From positions 5,335,501 through 5,399,500 of the forward strand of contig NC_083386.1 in the NCBI RefSeq assembly GCF_031755915.1: DNA of 64,000 nt, in the 5' to 3' direction. Origin of the DNA: Ziziphus jujuba. Lineage: Eukaryota; Streptophyta; Magnoliopsida; Rosales; Rhamnaceae. Below, one piece after another: positions 48,101-58,936 of the stretch (position 1 is the first letter of the stretch; each line of letters starts with the position of its first letter). The notes below the pieces were generated by a model. That model had not been told where the DNA came from. It saw nothing but the letters and a program-made list of their open reading frames with translations, and ran no database searches. A program made the translations under genes and the position numbers.

Positions 48101-49170
48101 AAGCTCCATGAGCTTGGTAAATGAGTTAAAAATGTTCTTAATACAGATTGGGTTCAACATTCTTTGTCTGACACATCACTCTTTCTAGATCATCATCAGG
48201 ACCAAATAGTGTATATGTTGGTTTATGTGGATGATGTTGTATACATTAGTAACAATGCTACTTTTCTTTCTCGATTTCTAACTCAGTTGTTTGATAGATT
48301 TTCTCTTAAAGACATGGGAAATCTAAACTATTTTTTTTTTTAAAGTTAATGTTGTTTCTACCACCAATTATCTCTTTTTGTCTAAAGCAAGTATATCTGG
48401 ACATATTGGAAAGAACGAATATGATTGATGCAAAAGAGGTCTCTACATTGATGGCTTGCTCCACTTCACTAATTCGTCATGATGGTTCCAAAGCCATTGA
48501 TGCAATTTGCTATTACAAGGTCGTAGGTAATTTAATATATCTATCCTTAACTCATCCTGACATTGCCTATGCGGCAATAAATTAGCTCAATTTATGCATA
48601 AACCAACTAAGTCACATTGGGCTGTTGTAAAACGGTTGTTGCCTTATCTTAACAAGGCATCCTCCTTTGCTCTTTTCTTCCTCGATGATACACCTTTGTC
48701 TTTGCATGCCTTCTCTGATGTAGATTGGGTAGGTAATAGAGATGATAGGACATCAACCACTGTATACATCATGTTTCTTGGTGCAAAACCTATTTCATGG
48801 TCCTCTAAGAAACAAAAATCTGTCTTGTGCTCCTCCTAGAGGTTGAATATCGAGCGACTGCAAATGCAATTTGGAAGTATGCTAGTTGCTTTCTCTTTTG
48901 TGTGGACTACATATTTCACTTCCTCAACCTCCATTAGTGTATAGTGATAATATTGGTGCGACATATTTATCTAAAAACCAATATCTATCACTCCAAGATT
49001 AAACATGGCTCTACTGACCACTGTATACGTGATCTAGTTTTTCTAGAAAAATTTGTGTGTCTCATGTATTCAGCCATGATCAACTAGCTGATGCTCTTAC
49101 TAAACCCCTACCTCAACAGTACTTTCAAAAATTTGGTTCAAGATTGTTGTCTTTCCAAGACCACCAATCT
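45186..49170 (+). pseudogene. Copia C gag-pol remainder
   Basis: After the MULE the frame resumes KFILNALLASIV and gag LREKL.RPQGSRIVTDYL (about 45,330-45,380), both interrupted by stops. Then come the pre-integrase region (45,938-46,291; MNFDASHHIANDLQN is protease-like, ITKNLLSISKF), a GAG-pre-integrase finger (HCSSCKCNKMHKLSF near 46,440-46,490), integrase (FIDNFSKYIWLFPIKTKDEV near 46,590-46,650; IPPYTPEHNG near 46,790), reverse transcriptase (INRYKARLIGKGYNQ near 47,830; VYMLVYVDDVVYI near 48,210) and RNase H (AFSDVDWVGNRDDRTST near 48,710). Frameshifts and stops are many. The pattern looks like the Ale/Retrofit type, though lineage is tentative. Confidence 0.85.
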
Positions 49171-49177
49171 TAAAGGG

Positions 49178-49280
49178 GCATAATAGCAACATTACCTGAT
49201 CTGTTGTATCACTTATCTGGTTGTTACCATCTTCAACATCTCATACCAATAGTTAGGAAGTTTGTTAATGTGTTTGTATA
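49178..49280 (+). repeat. 3' LTR of Copia C, left half
   Basis: Follows TTAAAGGGG, a polypurine-like tract, and matches the 5' LTR of C from its start through GTGTTTGTATA. It is interrupted at 49,280. Its continuation starts at 58,661 with GTATATCTTG, so GTATA is duplicated at the insertion. Confidence 0.88.
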
Positions 49281-49678
49281 TGTGATAGCCCAGACCACCC
49301 GCATGCGATATTATCCTCTTTAGGTCCGGGGAATCCTCTTACAACCCAACCCTTAAAGTTTTGTCAAAACATGTCGCAAAGGAAAGGTATCCACATGCTT
49401 ATAAGCCATGCTTCGTTCCCCTTTCCAACCAATGTGGGACTTCACAATCTTCTCCCCTTGGGGCCCAGCATCCTTACTGGCACACCGATCCGGGTCCGGC
49501 TCTGATACCATCTGTAACAGCCCAGACTACCCGCATGCAATATTGTCCTCTTTGGGCCTGGGGAATCCTCTTACAACCCAGCCCTCAAAGTTTTGTCAAA
49601 ACGCGTTGCAAGGGAAATGTATTCACACGCTTCTAAGCCATGCTTTGTTCCCTTTTCCAACTGATGTGGGACTTCACA
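49281..49678 (-). mobile_element. Complete minimal TRIM element (398 bp)
   Basis: Two LTRs of 166 bp (49,281-49,446 and 49,513-49,678) flank only 66 bp. On the minus strand the LTR starts TGTGAAGTCCCACAT and ends GGGCTGTTACA, followed after two bases by the tRNA-Met primer site (TGGTATCAGAGC, 49,499-49,510). The other side of the short internal region has AAGGGGAGAAGAT next to the second LTR as polypurine tract. No coding capacity. It must depend on other elements for movement. No 5S rRNA-like sequence was seen, so it does not look like Cassandra. ATCCTC after 49,678 looks like the start of another internal segment. Confidence 0.88.
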
Positions 49679-50465
49679 ATCCTCGTGAACAGTATATGCC
49701 ACGTGTAACTTAGTATATGGTGCCGTGTGTCACGATGAGAAAATACCACATGTCAGTCATAATTAAATATTACATTATTTTATTATTTTATATTATATTA
49801 TTATTTTATTTTATTTATTCCTTTTTCTTTCCTTTTACCCACATGGGAAAACTGGGGGGGAGACCCCCGTTCCTTCTTCCTTTTCTTCTTCTTCTTTCTG
49901 GAATTCTCTGGAGCTCTCCCTCTCTTCCCCTCCCCGCTCAATCACAACAACCGTTTTCCATCACCAATTTTCTCTCAATTTTGGACACCTACCAAGAAAT
50001 GTTTATACCAACTTGAAACCCACATTCCTAGGAAACCATAGCCATGTTTATCATGCCACGAAATGGTCTAGACTAGTCGGGAAGCCATGAAAACCGATGA
50101 GGGATGCATTTTCTGATCGCCGTCTTCCAATGAGCATGAGGTCAAATGGGTGGTCCTTTCCCACAAATTCAGACCCCCTAAGTCCATTTCCAAGCTTGGA
50201 TTGGCTCAAAACTCACTTGTTTAGGAGATATGACAAAACCCATTTTGGCAACAAGGTCCTGGCGGGATTCCGGCCACCTCCGACGTCGGTTGAACCAATT
50301 GAAGGTATATTCTTGGTGCTCTCACCATAAGCTTCAAATTGGTAGTTAGAATGTGAATTATAGTTGAGTATTTAGGAAGTTGCCATTGATGAAGCTAAGT
50401 TATGTTTATGTTGAAATTGGACAGAAATTTGACAAGTCTTCAGTCAATTGTCATAACAGCTAAGT

Positions 50466-53400
50466 TGTCAGGACCCGTCCAAAATTCCTCACCGGAACCC
50501 TAGACAAGCCCTGATCCCAGGGAAACCCTACCGGACCCTCCAATGGAAAATCCGGCAGAACCTCCCCTAAGGGTTGGACTTACCACAAATTGTCTGCATT
50601 GAAAATGCACTTCTATATACACTACCTTATCCCTCCCACATTACTACAATTTAAATTCCACAACTGGCAGCACTTCGATAACAAATTATATAAAAAGGCA
50701 TATAATGGAATTAATTTAGTAAATAACCAATTAAAATATACCATCACAGATTCTTGTCCGCCCACACCACCCACTTAGTGCTGCACATGTCAATTACACT
50801 TCAATATCACGTAAAAAATATGCCAATGCATAACATAGAAAGAAAGGTAACACAACATCGCATTAACAACAAAAAATAAAACAATAACAACGTTGTAATG
50901 ATACTGGTATTAATGTAACTTGCCCGAGGGCTACCACATAACCACACATGCCCAAGGGCTATCTCACCTACCCAAAGGCTACCACTTGTCCGAGAACTAT
51001 TATACTTGCCCGATGGCTATTTTTCTTACCCATCGGCTGTTATACTTATCCGAAGGTATCATATGGTAGTAGTAATAATAATATAATAACATCGATTAAG
51101 AATATTGGTAAGAAATTAAATCACAGTTAGATAACATAACATAAATACATGAAAATCATATCTTAAAATCCATAGCATAAAATGAAATATGCACGCTCGT
51201 AATGGAGATACGTACGATACCTTCTGACATACTACGTGATCCATGATTCCAACTGTCGCCGCACCTTACTACCAATACAAACCAAGGTGGTTGCCTATAT
51301 TGGCTGCTGCTGAAACCGTCATCCCGGCCACTGAGGGGGGCGGCTGATGCGCAATATATAAGACTTGCCTGCCCTCGGTCCAATGGCAACTCACGGGAGA
51401 CATAATAACTTGCGCACTAATCACATCCACATCCACCTGTGCGCTAATCACATCCACAACTACAGAATACCGGTACGTGTATGGATGCATCTAAAATAAA
51501 TAACAGAATTTTATTATAAAAAGATACGCAAACTTTTCCAAAATTCACCGTGGGAATTATATCATTTTTCAATTTCACCATCCCACATTTTTCTTAAATA
51601 ACACCAACATAAATCCACCGATAATAATATACAAATAATTTTTCCCCAAATCATAAAATCAATTAAATAATATTCCAAGGGCATAATTATATAATTTGAA
51701 ACCACCAAACCTAACCAATATTTTCCTCGAAATATTTAAAACCAAATCATGCCCAAAAATAATATTAAAATCCAAATACACTTAATTAAATGAAAGCACC
51801 TTGCTCATACGTAATGAATACAATTAAATCACAATAATAAAAATCAAGAATTCTCTAATAAACTAAATTTCCATTTAGCATCAATAAACATAAAAAAATT
51901 TAAATCATAATTTCATAAAATTTGTCTCTTCCCCAATAATTCAATATAATCAGTTTCGTAAACCTTCAAATTAATTCATATTAAATGTCAGTAGAACCAC
52001 ATACAGTTCCACAAATAATTAAGCATATAAAGATAGATTTTATTAGCTGTTATAACTTCACAGTAATCTCCCAGTAAAGTTAACAATAATTTAACAGCAG
52101 TTTAAAATCTACAGCTTTCCAAATTTAAGAAACATTAATTCAATCCATATTTATGCAATTCAACACAATTGGACATCTTCAATATAATTAACAATTACTT
52201 AAACATCACACATACATTTTTTAGATTACCGTAATAAAATAATATTATTTTATCCAAAAATGGCAACTTTCAAAATACTCAATCACAATTCACAAATAAG
52301 GTACCAAATCGAAGCTTATAACGAGGACATCAAGAATATAGCTTCAATTTGTCCCACCGCCGCCGGAGATGGTCGGAATTTTCGTCGGAGTCACTGCCGA
52401 CTGTTCCCCTCCCCCCCCCCCCCCCCCCCCCGGTACACCATGAACGAGCTTGAATTGGAGAAATTGAAGGTCACCATCAGCTTCAGAGGGTCCAAATTAA
52501 GGGAAAGGGACCGAGAACCCGGTCGGAAACGGCGAGAATCCGGCAACCGGACGAGCTGGTGCCGCGGGCTTCCATGGTGGTTCCCGGTGCGTCGATGGCT
52601 TCCCCGGCGACCTGAGCACATCTCGATGAAGCTCGCATGACGGGTTGCCGGTTGGTGTGGTCGGTGCAACTTAGGTGCGCAGGAGCATGGCAGATTAGGC
52701 CGGAGAAAGAGGGACGGCTGCCGCCGCTTCCACCGCCCGATCTGGGCGTGTCGTCACCTGACCGGCCACCAAATTTGGCAGCCAAGCTCGCCGGCGGCTG
52801 GGGAATGTCTATGGTCGGCGCGTGTGTCCAATGGGTTGCCGGAAATGGTGAAGGCCGATGGACCCGAGGGAGAGAAGAGAAGAAAAAAAAAGAAAAAAAA
52901 GAAGAAGGAAGAAGAAGAAGAGGGATCGGGGCTGGGTTCCCTTTTTCCCACGTGGGGGAAGGAAAAAAAAAAGAAAAAGAAAAAGAAATAAAAGGAAATA
53001 AAACAAAACAAAATAAAATAATTAAATAATAATAAAATAATATTATTGTATAAAATAATATGGCATTTAACCATAGTTGACATGTGGCATCTCACCGTTG
53101 TGACACATGGCACCTTTTATTAAGTCACACGTGGCACACTGTTCACATATTTAAAAATAATATTAAAATAATATTGTATTTGAAAAACTCTACATGTCCA
53201 TAACTTTCAAACCACATGTCTAAATTAGACGTGCCACTAGTCTACGGACTCGTATCAACGAGTACTTCACAACCATGCATGAGTCAAAGCTCAACTTTGC
53301 ATGAACAAAAAGTCAACTCCGGCACCTCTTGGACAGTCTGGACCTCAACTTGCTTTGCTCACAACTTTCAAACCGTAGCTCCGTTTTCAACGTGCTACTA

Positions 53401-53583
53401 GTCTACAAACTCGTGCCAACGTGTACTTCGTAACGGTACCTCAGTCAACCTAGAATTCCATCCGAGTCAAAAAGTCAACTTTTGACCCCTTGGGTCAACG
53501 ATCAAAGTCAAAGTCAACGGTCAACGGTCAACCCTCAGTCAAAGTTGAAAATTTTCCATTGTACTTTGGGACGGGGTGTTACA
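50466..53583 (-). mobile_element. Chromovirus solo LTR inside the 5' LTR of B
   Basis: 3,118 bp, starting TGTCAGGACCCGTCC and ending GGGACGGGGTGTTACA, opposite in orientation to B. AAGT flanks both sides (50,462-50,465 and 53,584-53,587; AAGTT on both sides if one T is shared with the LTR start). It has no internal region. It lacks the gypsy fragment found in the solo LTR at 3,445. It contains a run of 21 C at 52,411-52,431 and an A/G-rich tract near 52,880-53,030. Confidence 0.9.
52411..52431. repeat. Poly-C tract (21 C)
   Basis: An uninterrupted run of 21 cytosines in the solo LTR, preceded by CCCCT. The equivalent position in the other family LTRs has no such run. Strongly prone to length change; it can form G-quadruplex (minus strand) or i-motif structures, and its length may be assembly-sensitive. 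Confidence 0.9.
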
Positions 53584-54714
53584 AAGTTCCTAATGATTGT
53601 TAGAGGCCAAAGAAATGATTAAATTAAATTAATCCTTAAGATGTTGAAAAAACCCAACTTTTGAGTTAAGGCTAATCGGGTTTTGTGTATATATGTTTAT
53701 GTATACGTATGTTTGTAAATATATATGTGTTTCATTCATGTATACATATGCGGATGTATAAGTGTTGGTGCATTCCATGGTATGTGCAAGTTTGATATAT
53801 ATATATATATATATATATATATTACTATATGCACATATATTTTGTAGGTATATGAACATGTGTATACATTTATTTAATTGCTGAAAGGATGTGTATGTGT
53901 ATATGAACAAGTATGAATGAATATATATATATATATATATGTATATACATTGAAGATATTTATATGTGCATATATACATATATATATATATATATGCTTG
54001 TGTATACATATGTATGTGTAAATAAATATATATAAATATTGTGTTATGGTAATTTATGTGTGTAATGCCTAAATAAAATTTTCTTTAAAATTATGGTGCC
54101 AAATTTATGTATAGCATTTAATTTATATCTTCGAAATTAAAGAAATTTTAGTTTTCAATTGTTGCAAAATTATTGTTAATTTTGTTGTTGAGGTTATGAT
54201 GCATAACAAAAGTATTCTCATTTTTTTACTTATATATAATATTTTATGTGGTTATAATGATATTTGATATGAATTGATTTTATTAATTTAGTATTTTCAA
54301 AATAAAATATATTTATGTATTAATTAATTAATTAATTTATTTATTCATAAACTTGATTTTATCTTATTTTATCGAAACTTATTATTTTAATAATGCTATA
54401 AAAATTTATAGTTTTTAGATGTACTATACACGTACTGGTGTTCTGTAGTTGTGGATGTGATTAGCACGCGGGTGGAGTGTGATGAGCGCGCAGGTTGTAA
54501 TGTCTTCTGTGAGTTGCCATTGGATCAAGGGTAGGCAACTTTGATAGTGCACATAAGCTACCCCCCTCCATGGCCGAGATAACGGTTTAAGCAGCGGTGC
54601 TGTCGGGATGCCGAAGCGACCGTATGCAAGTTTCTATCTTTAACCTCCCGTCGGACGGTGCTTGGGACGCTGGGTACTGTAGGGCACCACTGATATATAG
54701 TATGTGCATCAAGC

Positions 54715-54718
<4 letters not shown>

Positions 54719-54773
<55 letters not shown>

Positions 54774-55306
54774 TATATTATAATATATTATGTTGTATAT
54801 GCCACACCGTACGGGGACGATGATCTGATGTGGTCCATGTAGAGCTAGCCTCATAATTATGTTGCCTACGAGTCCAGGGGATTGGACTGTCAATCTAGGC
54901 AACCATCCTGGACTATATTGGTAGCAAAGTACAGGCTACAGCTGGAATCATGGATCACGCAGCATATTAGAGATCATCGTTTGTATCTCTGATGAGTGTA
55001 TATATTTTATAATATGATTTTAGTTTTAAAATATTATTTTACCTTATATTATCTTATTTATTCAGAATCTGATTTTCTAATATTATTATTATGAATACGG
55101 TAATTGCTATTATTATTTATTATGATTATTTTAGTAGCAATTTCATTATTTATTATAATTATCATTGCCATTAATTATCATGGTTGCCACCATTTTATTA
55201 TTGGTATTTTTTTATTATTATGTTGTTATTATAACTATAATAATAATAATTATTATTATTATTATTCTTATTACTTTTATTGGTATTATTATGATTTATT
55301 GTTATC

Positions 55307-55348
<42 letters not shown>

Positions 55349-55352
55349 GGTA
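54719..55352. repeat. TA/TG and ATT microsatellites in the 5' LTR of B
   Basis: A (TA)n tract followed by (TG)n spans about 54,719-54,772, and a nearly pure (ATT)n tract spans about 55,222-55,352. The related LTR fragment at 36,113-37,705 has the same kind of ATT-rich zone at 37,000-37,150, so the tract is ancestral to the LTR. The reading frames of isoleucine/tyrosine runs over it are artefacts. Confidence 0.85.
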
Positions 55353-55861
55353 TTATATGGAAGCCTTTGGGCAAGTGTATAAGCCTTCGGGCAAGTGAAT
55401 AAGCTTACGAGCAAGGGTGGAAGCTTATGGGCAAGTTATGATATTATTGTTATTAATCTTACTATTAGTATTATTATCCTATTTTCTCCTGCTTATGTTA
55501 CGAATTGGAACTTTGTAAAACGATATTAATATGTAGTATGCTACTAAGTGGGTGGTGTGGGCGGACGTGAATGTTTAAAGGTATATTTTGGTTATTTATT
55601 TAGTAAATTGTTCATATTGCATATACATGTGTGTTATATGAATTGTTATTGAGGTGCTGCCATTGTGGAAATTATTGTAGTAAGGAGGGAGGGATAAGGT
55701 GGTACCATATAGAAGTGCATTTTCGTGCAGGTAAAGTTTGGGCATGTTCTACCCTTAGGGGAGATGCTGCCGAATTTTCCATAGGACGGTCCGGTAGGGT
55801 CTCCCTAGGATCAAGATTTGTCCAGGGTTCTGGGAAGGGATTTTGGACGGGTCTTGACAGT

Positions 55862-55873
55862 TGGTATCAGAGC
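55862..55873 (+). other. tRNA-Met primer-binding site of chromovirus B
   Basis: TGGTATCAGAGC lies two bases after the LTR end TCTTGACA, matching the site in element A and the TRIMs. Confidence 0.92.
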
Positions 55874-57710
55874 TTTAGGTTCCGTTATCCTTGGGAGTTT
55901 TAGGATATGATGTGGTGGCGCACCTCAAATGGTTAGTCATCACCATATGCTTATGGTTGGTGAGGGGATGTAATGGTTGAGTAGATGGTGAAGGGACGTA
56001 CTCATAGTGAAAGACTTCGAGTGTGTTTTTTGACAAGTTACTTAGCTACTATTGGAAAAAGAGATTGACTTCGCCACCGAATTAACTTTGAACACTGACC
56101 TATTTCCTTACCGTCATACCGTGTGGCTCCATCAGAGTTAAGGGGGTTAAATGATCAACTGCATGATTTGGTAAATAAGGTTTCACTAGACTAGGCATAT
56201 CATTGTGAAAGGCACCTGCTCTATTATGGAGAAGAAGGATGATTGCCTAAGGTTGTGTATTGACTACCAACAAATTAGCAAGATGACCACTCATGATCAA
56301 TGCCCATTTTCAAGTATGAATGTGTGTTGATCAACCCTAAGGTGTCAATGTATCTCCAAGATCGACTTAAGGATTAAGTATCGTCAATAGAAAATTAAGA
56401 ATCGGATATCATTAAGTTCAAATAGGGAGATCCTAAAAGAAGTATGCAATTCGATGTATACGATACACCTCAAAAGTATGAAGATGTATCGAATGCTTAC
56501 TAAGTACTATTGGTGGTTTGGCATGATAAAGGAAGTTGCAGAATTCGAATCAAGGTACTTAAGTTGCCGACAAGTGAAAGCAGGAAGCAGAACATTCAAG
56601 ACAGCTTCAACCCTTTGCTTATTCCCATGTTAAAGTGGGAAGATCTCAAATGGATTTCGTGTTCAAACTACTGCCCACAATAAGAAGGTACAGCGTGTGA
56701 AGTCCCACATCGGTTGGAAAGGGGAACGAAACACTCTATATAAGTGGGCGTGGATACCTTTCCCTTGTGACGCGTTTTGACAAAACCTTGAGGACTGGGT
56801 TGTAAGAGGATTCCCCAGGCCTAAAGAGGACAATATCGCATGCGGGTGGTCTGGGCTGTCACACAGCAACGTTTGGATAATCATCAACCAAGTCAAAGTA
56901 CTTCTTATCTATGCGAGAGTGGTTCTCATTGGAACAAGTTGGTCAACTTGAAAAGCATATTATCAGTCTACACGAAGTGTCGATCACCATTATGTCTAAT
57001 TGAGATTAGCACTTTTACTTCACAACTGTGGTGGAAGTTAGCAGGTGCACTTGGAACGAGGCTCTATACTTAAGGCAGTGTCGAACTCCACTATGTTGGA
57101 GTGAAGTGGGTAAAAAGAAGCACCATACGATGACCAATGTGATTGCATCCAAATTCCTACGGATGACTATAAATAAGGTGAAAGTCATTCAAGAAAGTTT
57201 AAGGCTGCTCAGGATCGACAATAGAGTTACGTCGATGTGCGTAGAAAGGATTTTGCATCCAAAAATGGAGATTAGATTTTCTTAAACTTGTCTTCATGGA
57301 TGAGAGTAGTATACTTTGGTCGACAAGAGAAGCTAAGTTTTCACTGTATTGGTCACTACGAGGTTATTGAGAAAATTGGTTTTATGGTGTACAAGTTAGA
57401 ATTTTCGATAGAGTTAAGATGGGTACGTAACATATTTCGCACATTGCTTCTACGTAAAGACATTGGAGATCTATTGAACGTGTTCGAGACTCCCGATATT
57501 GGATTAAGAGAATATCCATCATACGTGGAGCAACCAATACAGATCTTAGATCACGAGGAATGTTTATTGGTCGATAAGATTATTTCTCAAGTTGAAGTTT
57601 TGTGACGGATCCACCTAATCAAGGAAGCACCATGGGAGTCCGAGGCGTAGATCCGTGACCAATATTCTTATACGTTTTAGCGATGTAGGAAATTTCGAGG
57701 ATGAAATTTT
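55874..57710 (+). pseudogene. Degraded chromovirus pol of element B
   Basis: KKDDCLRLCIDYQQISKMTT (about 56,231-56,290) and ISKIDLR (about 56,350) are the first RT blocks. After CGTCAATAG..GGATATC the sequence passes directly to EILKEVCNSMYTIHLKS (about 56,410-56,460) and the integrase finger YYWWFGMIKEVAEF..CRQVKAGS (about 56,500-56,590). A TRIM solo LTR follows (56,696-56,863), then integrase core remnants (LWWKLAGALGTRLYT near 57,050) and a chromodomain-region tail (EQPIQILDHEECL..KIISQVEVL, 57,520-57,602; IKEAPWESEA). RNase H and most of RT are missing, as in A. Many stops. Tekay/Del-like chromovirus by its tail. Confidence 0.8.
56696..56863 (+). mobile_element. TRIM-family solo LTR in chromovirus B pol
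   Basis: 168 bp starting TGTGAAGTCCCACATCGG and ending GGGCTGTCACA, with a TATA box CTCTATATAAG (about 56,735-56,745). It is flanked by CAGCG (56,691-56,695) and CAGCA (56,864-56,868), a 5-bp duplication with one mismatch. Orientation is opposite to the TRIM at 49,281. No internal region, so solo LTR. Confidence 0.9.
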
Positions 57711-57725
57711 GTAAAGGGGGAAGGT

Positions 57726-58660
57726 TGTAACACCTCGTCTCGAAGTATGCTGGAATTTTCTCATGTTGACCAAGGTTGATCGAGTTTCACTGTTGTTGAC
57801 CGAGAAGGGTCAAACTTTGACTTTTTAACTCGGCAAGAATTTTAGGTTGACCAAGACACCATTATAAAGTATGCATTGACACAAGTTCGTAGACTAGTAG
57901 CATGTCAAAAACAGAGCTACGGTTTGAAAGTTATGAGCAAAACAACTTGATGTTCGAACTGTCTGGGGGTGCTCGAGTTGACTTTTTATTTTTGTGAAAT
58001 TGAGCTTTGACTCATACATGGTTGTGAAGTACTCATCGATACAAGTCCGTAGACTGGCAGCACGCCCAATTTGGACATGTGGTTTTAAAGTTATGGATCT
58101 GCAAAAATTTTCAAATACCATATTATTTTAATATTATTTTTTTATTATTGGTATTATACAGAAGCCTTCGGGCAAGTGTTTATGCCTTCGGGCAAGTGTA
58201 TAAGCTTACAAGCAAGGGTGGAAGCCTACGGGCAAGTTATGGTATTATTTTTATTAATCTTACTATTATTAATATTGTCCTATTTTCTCCTGCTTACATT
58301 ACGAATTGAAACTTTGTAAAACGATATTAATATGTAGTATGCTACTAAGTTGGTGGTGTGGGCGGACATGAATATTTAAAAGTATATTTTGGTTGTTTAT
58401 TTAGTAAATTGTTCATATTGCATATACATGTGTGTTATATGAATTGTTATCGAGGTGCCGCCATTGTGGAAATTATTGTAGTAAGGAGGGAGGGATAATG
58501 TGGTACCATATAGAAGTGCATTTTCGTGCAGGTAAAGTTTGGGTATGCTCTACCCTTAGGAGAGATGCTGCCGAATTTTCCATAGGACGGTCCAGTAGGG
58601 TCTCCCTGGGATCAGGATTTGTCCAGGGTTCCGGTAAGGGATTTTGGATGGATCCTGACA
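57726..58660 (+). repeat. 3' LTR of chromovirus B, internally deleted
   Basis: Starts TGTAACACCTCGTCTCGAAG after the polypurine tract (TAAAGGGGGAAGGT) and ends GGATCCTGACA at 58,660. At 935 bp it is far shorter than the family LTR. Sequence jumps from the TTATTTTAATATT region (about 58,130) to the GAAGCCTTCGGGCAAGTG region, skipping about 2.1 kb. It abuts the right GTATA duplication. Confidence 0.9.
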
Positions 58661-58753
58661 GTATATCTTGTATTTTATACTTATCCTGTAATTTTTATTT
58701 AAATGTTATTCTACATATCAATAAGATATATGCAGTACAATCAATACCCTCTC
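58661..58753 (+). repeat. 3' LTR of Copia C, right half
   Basis: GTATATCTTGTATTTTATAC to TACCCTCTCA matches the 5' LTR of C from GTATATTTTATATTTTATAC to TACTCTATCA. It starts with the second copy of GTATA. The outer end is uncertain by about 10 bp. Confidence 0.85.
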
Positions 58754-58936
58754 AATGTGTTGAAATGAGATTAAGATGGGATGATAGAAAATGAGAGGAC
58801 TAGAGCCTATTTCTTAGCTCACAAGGTTGGCTACACATCTTGGTTTTCAACCGATTTTGACATTCATCACCAATTTTCTGAAATTTGCTCACATTATTGT
58901 CAACAATGGTGAGCTGGGCAATGTGGCTAGACTTCA
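58754..58936. other. Right half of the unidentified insert in the CNL pseudogene
   Basis: Lies between the end of Copia C and the point where NB-ARC homology resumes (HKT near 58,937). With 38,321-38,523 it brackets Copia C. No match recognised. Confidence 0.35.

Larger units (their letters stand above)
49685..55859 (+). repeat. 5' LTR of chromovirus B (5' end missing, split by solo LTR)
   Basis: Starts abruptly at GTGAACAGTATATGCCACGTG, the reverse of the GTGGCACATACTGTTCAC block near 8,465 in A, so about 400 bp of LTR start are missing. It is interrupted by the solo LTR at 50,466-53,583 and then runs to GGGTCTTGACA at 55,859. Inside are TA tracts, the CTTTAACCTCCC block near 54,640, an ATT trinucleotide tract (55,222-55,352) and GGGCAAGTG repeats. 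Confidence 0.85.
49281..58660 (+). mobile_element. Composite insertion in Copia C 3' LTR: chromovirus B with TRIMs and a solo LTR
   Basis: This 9,380-bp block sits between direct repeats of GTATA (49,276-49,280 and 58,661-58,665); the uninterrupted 5' LTR of C has this sequence once. From left to right it holds a TRIM (49,281-49,678), the 5' LTR of chromovirus B (from 49,685, its first part missing, to 55,859), with a chromovirus solo LTR in it (50,466-53,583), a primer-binding site, degraded pol with a TRIM solo LTR (56,696-56,863), a polypurine tract and the 3' LTR of B (57,726-58,660). The left end is a TRIM terminus, the right end a chromovirus terminus, so the outer 5' end of B has been replaced or deleted. 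Confidence 0.85.
38524..58753 (+). mobile_element. Degenerate Copia element C carrying a MULE and a chromovirus/TRIM composite
   Basis: The 5' LTR is 38,524 to about 38,714 (TGATAATAG.. start), with the primer-binding site TGGTATCAAAGC at 38,725-38,736. Gag starts at 38,774 and is cut at 39,087 by a Mutator-like element. Gag and pol resume at 45,195 and run to about 49,165, followed by AAAGGGG and the 3' LTR at about 49,178. That LTR is cut at 49,280 by a 9.4-kb insertion and resumes at 58,661. Comparison with the 5' LTR proves the two halves belong together. All coding parts are riddled with stops. The target duplication of C itself was not identified. It sits in the NB-ARC part of the CNL pseudogene. 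Confidence 0.85.

Noticed and set aside
53629..54009. 126-codon Tyr/Ile-rich minus-strand frame
   Set aside because: Falls in TA/TG dinucleotide-rich LTR DNA; composition explains it.
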